Under the pieces are notes generated by a model. That model was not told the origin of the DNA. It worked only from the letters and a program-made list of their open reading frames with translations, and made no database searches. From Pseudomonadota bacterium (GTDB taxonomy: Bacteria > Pseudomonadota > Gammaproteobacteria > Halothiobacillales > Halothiobacillaceae): DNA of 64,000 bases. The stretch covers positions 1 to 64,000 of the forward strand of contig JAJYYE010000004.1 in the NCBI GenBank assembly GCA_021801265.1, read 5' to 3'. Made by a program: the position numbers and the translations under genes. Shown in pieces: positions 58,549 through 64,000 of this stretch (position 1 is the stretch's first letter; each line of letters begins with the position of its first letter).

Positions 58549-58787
58549 TCATCCGCCGCATCGAGCAGCGCGCGATGCGTTACGGCATCGGCAACGGATG
58601 GGTGCAATCCGCCCTTCCCGTGATACACCGGCAGCACGGGAACAGCGACGTTAAGCGACATAGTGCGAGCGCGCAGCCGAAGCGCCAGACCCTGCTCTAT
58701 CAGCCGTGTCAAGCTCATGTGCTCCTTCGCGGCGAGGGCTTTGGCTTGCATCAACAACCCGTCATCAATATCCAGTGTTGTTCTCAT
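58545..58787 (-). CDS. VapB-type antitoxin
   Basis: An 80-residue antitoxin for the preceding PIN toxin. MRTTLDIDDGLLMQAKALAA is the ribbon-helix-helix-type DNA-binding N-terminus, with SLTRLIEQGLALRLRA next; the rest binds the toxin and has PVYHGKGGLHPSVAD. It would autoregulate the module. The ribosome binding site is GGTGGAG. Confidence 0.88.
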   Translation of the reverse strand: MRTTLDIDDGLLMQAKALAAKEHMSLTRLIEQGLALRLRARTMSLNVAVPVLPVYHGKGGLHPSVADAVTHRALLDAADD

Positions 58788-59161
58788 CGCGCTCCACCAT
58801 TAATGCAGATTTATGCAAATGTTAAGACCGGGCTCACTCATAATCAAGCCCTACGCTTCGAGGGGTAAGAAACGGTAGAAGTCGATACTCATGCTCGGCG
58901 GGGAGGCCGGGTTGGGGGCTTCACCGCCCCCTTCGCTGTAGGAGGGGCTAAACCCTACGTGCCAGACGACTGGAGCCAACCACCAACCGAATGCCAAAAT
59001 GCCGTCCAACCCAGATACTGTACAAAACAGAACGCCCTCAATTTGATTTTTAAGGCCAGTTTCAACCCTGGATTGCAAATAGCCCAATGTACTTTAAATT
59101 CCGTTTCCGGCAGGAACCCCGAAAATAGGCCAACCCCGAGGCATTTGCAGAGCGTGTACGG
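58788..59161. other. Intergenic stretch between two toxin-antitoxin modules
   Basis: About 370 bases. A minus-strand frame of 78 codons (58851-59087) has no start signal or family resemblance and ends in SIDFYRFLPLEA, which I do not recognise; I leave it as non-coding. Nothing else is seen. Confidence 0.4.
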
Positions 59162-59518
59162 TTAATGCGATGGAATGACCATCCCGAACATCACCATCAG
59201 TTGCCTGTCCACAGTCTGCATTTCGTTCCCAGACAATTCTGCCAGTCGAACATCGCCAAACCGGCTACGGTCGAGCGCACACATTTGTTCCAGCGCCACA
59301 AAGCTTTCTTTAAGCAGCCGGTCGCGCTTTGATACGGCAACGCGCAATGCAGCCATGCCCGGCCAATACTGAGTGGCCAATGGTGCCACCATGACCACGG
59401 GCGAGCCTGCGTCAAGATAGCGTTGCGCCAGCAAAATCAGCACCGGACGAACCTTGCCGATTTCAGCGCCGGTAGTGGGATTCATGTGTGCCAGCCAGAT
59501 TTCACCGCGCCGCATCAT
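59162..59518 (-). CDS. PemK/MazF-family toxin
   Basis: A toxin of about 118 residues. The MazF/PemK fold is recognised from RRGEIWLAHMNPTTGAEIGK followed by VRPVLILLAQRYL, PLATQYWP, and RDRLLKESFVALEQM with CALDRSRFGD. These proteins are sequence-specific RNases. The start overlaps the antitoxin stop (ATGA). A second ATG follows at once. Confidence 0.88.
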   Translation of the reverse strand: MMRRGEIWLAHMNPTTGAEIGKVRPVLILLAQRYLDAGSPVVMVAPLATQYWPGMAALRVAVSKRDRLLKESFVALEQMCALDRSRFGDVRLAELSGNEMQTVDRQLMVMFGMVIPSH

Positions 59519-59820
59519 TTCCACCACTGTTCTGGCTCGGGGGCACCCGGTTTATGGCCTTCGGCAAGATTCAGCACTTCGTTGTCCAGCGACAAAAACT
59601 CCTCAGCAATCGCGATACTCTCCGCTCTCGCCTCGGGGTTGGTCGCTAAAAACCGAAAGGCAGCCTCCATCTCTGCCATCAGTTGTTCGCGTTCCTGGTC
59701 GCGCAGAAATTTTTCCAGCGCAGCGCGCGCCAGATCAGAACGGTTCTGGTGGGTTTGCGCTGCCAATGCCGTTAATTGCCGATCCAGGCTGTCCGGTAGA
59801 CGTATGTTTAAAGTGGCCAT
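59515..59820 (-). CDS. Ribbon-helix-helix antitoxin for the PemK/MazF-type toxin
   Basis: 101 residues. The N-terminus ATLNIRLPDSLDRQLTALAA, then HQNRSDLARAALEKFL, is a classic CopG/ParD-type RHH DNA-binding domain. The C-terminal part is charged and ends in GAPEPEQWW, which would bind the toxin. It precedes the toxin with a 4-base overlap. Confidence 0.85.
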   Translation of the reverse strand: MATLNIRLPDSLDRQLTALAAQTHQNRSDLARAALEKFLRDQEREQLMAEMEAAFRFLATNPEARAESIAIAEEFLSLDNEVLNLAEGHKPGAPEPEQWWK

Positions 59821-60274
59821 ATCACCCCCCTTGTGTCATAAAACGCAAGACAAAGTGTAATACAAAAATGCATGCCATTCAGAACTGCCCATGCACCAGA
59901 AGGTGGTCTCATCCTACCGTCACCAGCAGGACAATAACTGTGCACAACGAGATGTGCCACAGCGGCTAACAATCTAGCCACCCACAGCAAAATTCGGATC
60001 ACTCTAAAAAACTTGTGTCGATATCGACTCTTTACCATGACAATAAAGGGGGGCGAAAAATACAGAATGGGGATTGTTTCCCATTTTCAGTCAAAGATGG
60101 GAAGGCTTCTGGCCATTACCCTAAAGGTTAGAAACCAATTCACGTAAATTAGAAATAATAATAGCTCCCCAATTTTAGCATCAACGGGCTCAGAGACTTA
60201 TGCTGTTGATAGGTTCATTTTAATTGATCAGAATTTCTCTTGCAACTCATGACAATGCGGCATGAATAGCACGA
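59821..60274. other. AT-rich intergenic stretch
   Basis: About 450 bases between the toxin-antitoxin module and the AlgX-like gene. No gene, clear hairpin terminator or known repeat is seen. Composition becomes AT-rich from about 60000, marking the edge of the AlgX-like gene island. Confidence 0.45.
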
Positions 60275-61624
60275 CTAAACGACTGTGAGTGATAAATCGG
60301 TAATTAATATTACACCACAACACATTAATGGGTCTATTCTCAACATTGATCCCAAATATTTTGAATCCAATAAAATTAAAATATTATTAATACCGATGGA
60401 TATTTCATATTTTATAGAGTTTTTTTCGCTGAAGACTTCTGAGACATCACCTCGATCAGTATAAAACACCTGAAATGTTGAACTTACATCCGAAGTTAAT
60501 TTTAAGCTTAGCAAGTAGTCCCTTGGCCTGAAACTCAAGTCATTAAACACTAGCTGAGGATCATGTCCAGTGATAATATAGCCATTACCCCCTTCCCCAA
60601 CCTGTTCAGTGATGTGATTTTGCAAAATTACATCATCCAGATCCAATATATTTAATCTACATATTTTACTTACCCATGAATTATAACAGGCCGGGATAAA
60701 TGCATATGACATCTGTGCGGAAAAAGCCTCTCTATACTGATTACTTGGAGAAAATATATTACAACCATATAAACTTAATAAAAAATTCCCTGCATTATTA
60801 TCGGATTCCACATCAGACAGGTATCTCTCTGCATTACCACTGAAAATAACATCGGGACGATACATTGCAATAATTTCCGGCTGGAAACATGAGCTCCGCA
60901 CATAAAGTATATCTTTGAAATAAGGCGCCATAAAAGACAAGCAATCCTTAATAAAACTATCACCGAATACTAATAGTCTTTTATTTACGCCATTATTATA
61001 GTTGTGAAAAATAGAAACATTGTTAGTGTTACCCTTAATAAAATTACGATTTTCAACACTATATAAATCCCTGACCTCAACGTAAAATTCTTCATATGAA
61101 TACCGCTCGGAATTACTCATATTCCCGAGATCACCAAGGAATTCTTTATAAACAAACTCATGTTCTTTTAGTTCGTCCGGAATCACACCTATTGACTCCA
61201 ATAAAATACAAGAAATCTCATGACAAGCTCTCGCAGTCATATGAGTGTCACTCTTATAAAAAGTCGAGTGTTTATTTTCCAGATCAATCAGGTTCTGCAA
61301 AGGATAAAATACAATAGGCCCATTAATTACATCATGAAAAAAATCAGAATAACATGACCTGAATAAACTTTTAACATTGGCAAACTCCAATGGCAAATAG
61401 TTAATTTTAATCAATGGCTTTGATGGAAATACAACATGCCTAAAATCAACACCAATATTTTTACAATACTCATGTCTAAACCTTAAGTTCGAAGCAAAAT
61501 TTTCAATAGATTTCTTGGATGGTGATTGCCTCCCTGTCAAATAATCAAACTGATGCTGACCTCCATTTTTCAGAAAAAGATAATCTTCCCTACCGATTAA
61601 AACATCTTCATTTTGTCCATTCAT
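60275..61624 (-). CDS. AlgX/AlgJ-like SGNH-fold protein (glycan acetylation?)
   Basis: About 449 residues. AlgX/AlgJ-type start VLIGREDYLFLKNGGQ, then an SGNH-like site: KSDTHMTARA (aspartate about 126, histidine about 128) and LLVFGDSFIKD (serine about 223). PDVIFSGNAERYL resembles the PDVVxxxxERxL segment of that family. The C-terminal third (about 310-449) looks like a beta-sandwich of the kind found on large glycan-synthesis enzymes (TGHDPQLVF, then MLRIDPLMCCGVILI). There is no signal peptide, unlike AlgX. GAGGGG before 61624 sets the start. Base composition is much more AT-rich than all neighbours, so it is probably imported. Confidence 0.75.
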   Translation of the reverse strand: MNGQNEDVLIGREDYLFLKNGGQHQFDYLTGRQSPSKKSIENFASNLRFRHEYCKNIGVDFRHVVFPSKPLIKINYLPLEFANVKSLFRSCYSDFFHDVINGPIVFYPLQNLIDLENKHSTFYKSDTHMTARACHEISCILLESIGVIPDELKEHEFVYKEFLGDLGNMSNSERYSYEEFYVEVRDLYSVENRNFIKGNTNNVSIFHNYNNGVNKRLLVFGDSFIKDCLSFMAPYFKDILYVRSSCFQPEIIAMYRPDVIFSGNAERYLSDVESDNNAGNFLLSLYGCNIFSPSNQYREAFSAQMSYAFIPACYNSWVSKICRLNILDLDDVILQNHITEQVGEGGNGYIITGHDPQLVFNDLSFRPRDYLLSLKLTSDVSSTFQVFYTDRGDVSEVFSEKNSIKYEISIGINNILILLDSKYLGSMLRIDPLMCCGVILITDLSLTVV

Positions 61625-61816
61625 GCGATCACCCCTCTTTGGTGCTTTACATTTAATGCAATTCAAGCACAATGTCAAATCTATTTCCCGCCTGTGTTAA
61701 TCCAAATCCATAATGTCCAATTTTGGGTGGGGGATAGCAGAGAAATTGATTACGCCGAGTCAGGTTGTCCTTGATCCAGGGTGTTGTGGGTCGGCAGATG
61801 CGACAGATTGATGCTG

Positions 61817-62086
61817 CTAGGCAAGGCTATCACTTATCCATCTGTCCGAATTCCTGAGTCCTGCTCTCGCAAGAATGACATCCATGACTGATTCACCCTG
61901 ACCGATAACCAATTCAGTGTTGAAAATTCCCGCATCCGTATTCCCAGTCAGTTGGGTGCGAATGCTGGAGCCCTTGCGCCGCACCGGCAAAATCATGTCC
62001 GCCACGGTTTTCCCATGTGGCAGACGGCAGTTTGTCAGTATCTCTACAAGGCCAGCACGGCGGAACACAGACAGAATTTTGCTCAT
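61817..62086 (-). CDS. Small hypothetical protein
   Basis: 89 residues, with GAGAGG six bases before the ATG. It has a basic first half (KILSVFRRAGLVEILTNCRL, LPVRRKGSSIRTQ) and a hydrophobic, acidic second half (TELVIGQGESVMDVILARAG). I recognise no family. It lies in the region of the decayed toxin-antitoxin module, on the same strand, and could be a gene remnant. Confidence 0.35.
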   Translation of the reverse strand: MSKILSVFRRAGLVEILTNCRLPHGKTVADMILPVRRKGSSIRTQLTGNTDAGIFNTELVIGQGESVMDVILARAGLRNSDRWISDSLA

Positions 62087-62167
62087 ATCAACCTCTCGAT
62101 AAAAAATGGTGAAACGGGTTTTTGCCCGCATCACCAAGTTATCCAGGGGGTTCGGAATTCAGATTAA

Positions 62168-62448
62168 TCAATAAACCGCGTCATGATCGTCCACATCCAC
62201 CAGAATAATTCTCTGATCTTGAATCAGCAACTCAAGTGTAATGCGGTGCGAAAGATGAATGGAGGCTGAGTGCAGCGCTTGCAGCTTCCCACTTTAAAGG
62301 GTGCAGCCGCAACGAAGGGTGGTGTGGATTAAGCGCAAGCAATTGCAGAGCTTTTAGGGTACTACTGTCTTTCAAGCTCGGGGGGGCGCTTCAGAAATCG
62401 CAGGGCACGCCGCTCATATTGCTCTGTGAATATCAGCTAATAACTCAT
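62168..62448 (-). pseudogene. Decayed RelE/ParE-type toxin gene
   Basis: Pieces in different frames can be joined into one RelE-like toxin. From ATG 62448 comes M-S-Y-stop-L-I-FTEQYERRALRFLKR, then PPELERQ-stop. A shifted frame gives LKALQLLALNPHHPSLRLHP, and a third piece gives GKLQALHSASIHLSHRITLE, then LLIQDQRIILVDVDDHDAVY to the stop at 62168. At least two stop codons and two frame changes interrupt it. The ATG overlaps the antitoxin stop (ATGA), the normal toxin-antitoxin arrangement. None of these pieces reaches 60 codons, so the gene is invisible to simple ORF scans. Confidence 0.8.
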
Positions 62449-62703
62449 GAACTTGCTTTTAATTTAGACAAATGTGCCTCGGGCGAGGTTTGCACGAACC
62501 GCCCAACAGGTAGATCAGCACGAGTTTCAGCCAGCGCCGCTTCCAGCTCACACTCGCGCAGTGTAGTGATATTGCTCAATATCCATAACCACAAAGCGAT
62601 TTTTTCCGCGAACTGAAACAATGGCTTCGGTGTGTTCTGCCAGTAGTGCCTCAATCACCGCGACACCTTTTGTTTTAAGATCATTGGCCGTCAAATATGA
62701 CAT
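62445..62703 (-). pseudogene. Frameshifted antitoxin partner of the decayed RelE-like toxin
   Basis: Frame one from ATG 62703 (GAGGAG ahead) reads SYLTANDLKTKGVAVIEALL, then VSVRGKNRFVVMDIEQYHY, a Phd/RelB-type antitoxin N-terminus. It then runs to an early stop. One base on, another frame continues LRECELEAALAETRADLPVG, then RFVQTSPEAHLSKLKASS and the stop at 62445. A single extra base at about 62565 explains the break. The intact protein would be about 85 residues. Confidence 0.8.
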
Positions 62704-62969
62704 GACTTGCCTCCTCATGCGTTGTTGAATCACTCGTTCAGTGGTGTATTAAATAGTGCGATCAATCAAGTGATTTTGTGCCGACAATTTTCTTTGCTGC
62801 AGAGCGGATCGTTGCAGGAGGGGCGCAACCCTGTGTGATTGCGCCGGCATGGTGAAGTTGACAAGCCTGACTTAAAAAGTCCATCAGGCCGAAGGTACGT
62901 TCCGCCACTATCTGAAAGAATCAAAACTTCACCAGATACCGATGCAAAAGGGGGGAAGGGAGAAGGCGC

Positions 62970-62988
62970 TTTTAATCAGATATTTCTT
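62970..62988 (+). repeat. Short repeat shared with the region next to tamB
   Basis: TTTTAATCAGATAT-TTCTT matches 38203-38222 (one extra C there) and overlaps the end of the phosphohexomutase gene. Upstream sequence in both places is G-rich. It may be the end of a dispersed intergenic element. Confidence 0.35.
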
Positions 62989-64000
62989 AAGGCAGCAATA
63001 ACCGCAGCGCACAGCGTTTGTGCCCGCACCAAACTATCCGCTTCCGTGTAGCAGCGTAATTCCGGTGCATTGCCCGAAGGGCGCAAATGCACAATTTCAT
63101 CATTCAAAAATGAAACACGCACCCCATCGGTTAAATCGATGTGCACGGGCTTTGCCCCTACCAGCGCACCGAATTGCAGATCAAACGTGGTGAGCGCCGC
63201 TTCATCACCGCGCATAAAGGGCGCCAGAATTTCCTGTGAACGCTCGGTAGGAAACGCTTTAATCCGATCACTCGCAGCAAAACGGGGCGGCAAGCTCGCC
63301 ACCAGTTTTGATACGCGCAGATCCTGTTCCTTGGCCAAAACCAGTGTCGCAATCATGGGCAGCAGCGCATCTCGCGTGGGCAAGGCCGGCAACACACGCC
63401 CATCACGGGTGAAATCCGAGGCCAACAAAAAGCCGCCATTGGCTTCAAACCCACACACCCGTGTTTCGCCATTCACCAATGCCTTATTCATGGCATCAAT
63501 CACATAAGGTGAGCCAATCCGCGTGCGCAGCACAGAATTAAATTCACCGGTTTTTTCCAGCGCCGTGTTGCTGCTCACCGGCGTAACCACCACATCCGCA
63601 CGCAATGCGCGCGCCGTTAAAATGCCCAGCACATCACCGCGCAGCCACTGGCCGCGCTCATCGGATAAGAGCGGGCGATCCGAATCACCATCGGTCGAAA
63701 CAATCGCATCGAAGCGATGCTCAAGTGCCCATTGCGCGGCCAAAGCCACATCCTCGGGCCGCACCGCTTCCGTATCCACCGGAATAAACTGCTGCGAGCG
63801 CCCGAGCGACACGGTTTTGGCACCCAACGCGTGAAAAACCGTATTCATCACATCCCGCCCCACGGCTGAATGCTCATAAACCCCCACCGTTTTATCGGCC
63901 AACGCATCTTCGCCAAAAAAATCCACATAACGCGCCACATAAGCAGAAACCGCATCCACCGGCTCGCCCAAATCGACCGCATGGATCAGTGCGCCCACCG
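62976..64000 (-). CDS. Phosphohexomutase (phosphomannomutase type), 5' part outside the window
   Basis: At least 340 residues of an alpha-D-phosphohexomutase; the frame is open to the window edge. The metal-binding loop is IVSTDGDSDRPLLSDE, the sugar-binding region has VCGFEANGGFLLASDF, and the C-terminal phosphate-binding loop is LRPSGNAPELRCY. The active-site phosphoserine should be upstream of the visible part. It is likely a ManB/CpsG-like enzyme making mannose-1-phosphate or a similar sugar phosphate for surface glycans, which agrees with the operon nearby. Exact substrate is uncertain. Confidence 0.88.
   Translation of the reverse strand, partial: VGALIHAVDLGEPVDAVSAYVARYVDFFGEDALADKTVGVYEHSAVGRDVMNTVFHALGAKTVSLGRSQQFIPVDTEAVRPEDVALAAQWALEHRFDAIVSTDGDSDRPLLSDERGQWLRGDVLGILTARALRADVVVTPVSSNTALEKTGEFNSVLRTRIGSPYVIDAMNKALVNGETRVCGFEANGGFLLASDFTRDGRVLPALPTRDALLPMIATLVLAKEQDLRVSKLVASLPPRFAASDRIKAFPTERSQEILAPFMRGDEAALTTFDLQFGALVGAKPVHIDLTDGVRVSFLNDEIVHLRPSGNAPELRCYTEADSLVRAQTLCAAVIAALRNI

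Noticed and set aside
58851-59087. 78-codon minus-strand frame between the toxin-antitoxin modules
   Set aside because: No ribosome binding site and no recognised motif; it does not resemble an antitoxin. It is kept as unexplained.
59808-60038. 76-codon minus-strand frame upstream of the RHH antitoxin
   Set aside because: Basic and hydrophobic residues without a known pattern; its end overlaps the antitoxin start region.

Overview
The window looks like chromosomal DNA of a Gram-negative gammaproteobacterium. Three things point there: FimV, MsbA/LpxK/KdsB, LptE, TamA/TamB and YhdP are all present; the gene order leuS-lptE-holA-proA-nadD-rsfS-rlmH-maf-rng-yhdP is typical of the class; and base composition is moderately GC-rich. 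I would guess a Chromatiales or Halothiobacillaceae-like sulfur oxidiser, but that is inference. Almost every gene from 1.4 to 61.6 kb lies on the minus strand. No tRNA, rRNA or CRISPR array was found.

Layout: (1) 1-0.9 kb, a probable IS21-like element end and an orphan antitoxin-like gene. (2) 1.4-9.9 kb, fimV, asd, leuB, an EamA transporter, leuD, leuC and a divergent LysR regulator. (3) 9.9-12.7 kb, an Old Yellow Enzyme, small conserved genes and a frameshifted PAS-domain gene. (4) 12.9-19.8 kb, a lipid A/Kdo export block (kdsB, Trm112-like, lpxK, msbA, exbD, exbB) plus a DUF4139 protein. (5) 20-35.7 kb, DAHP synthase, a nitrilase-family amidase, yhdP, rng, maf, rlmH, rsfS, nadD, proA, holA, lptE, leuS. 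(6) 35.9-38 kb, a small two-gene unit, superoxide dismutase and a zinc metallopeptidase. (7) 38-46 kb, tamB-tamA-parE, flanked by two inverted copies of a repeat of about 87 bp. (8) 46.2-48.5 kb, a CnoX-like thioredoxin, a cation efflux protein and a VapC remnant. (9) 48.6-57.9 kb, a tightly packed eight-gene surface-glycan operon. (10) 58-62.7 kb, accessory DNA with two intact toxin-antitoxin modules, one decayed module and an AT-rich AlgX/AlgJ-like gene. (11) The window ends inside a phosphohexomutase gene.

The most interesting region is the operon at 48.6-57.9 kb. In transcription order it encodes a Wza/KpsD-type export lipoprotein, a GT4 glycosyltransferase, a single-module KpsC-like Kdo transferase, a KpsS-like Kdo transferase, a short-chain dehydrogenase, an LTA-synthase-like membrane phosphotransferase, a cytochrome P450 and an LpxL-like acyltransferase. 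Genes overlap or abut, apart from one gap of 31 nt. KpsS and KpsC use CMP-Kdo, which KdsB (13 kb) makes. The P450, dehydrogenase, acyltransferase and phosphotransferase are not standard capsule genes. They suggest a Kdo-linked glycolipid or capsule with an oxidised or acylated anchor and possibly a phosphoglycerol-type decoration. The product is unknown. The ABC transporter genes (kpsM, kpsT, kpsE type) are not in the window.
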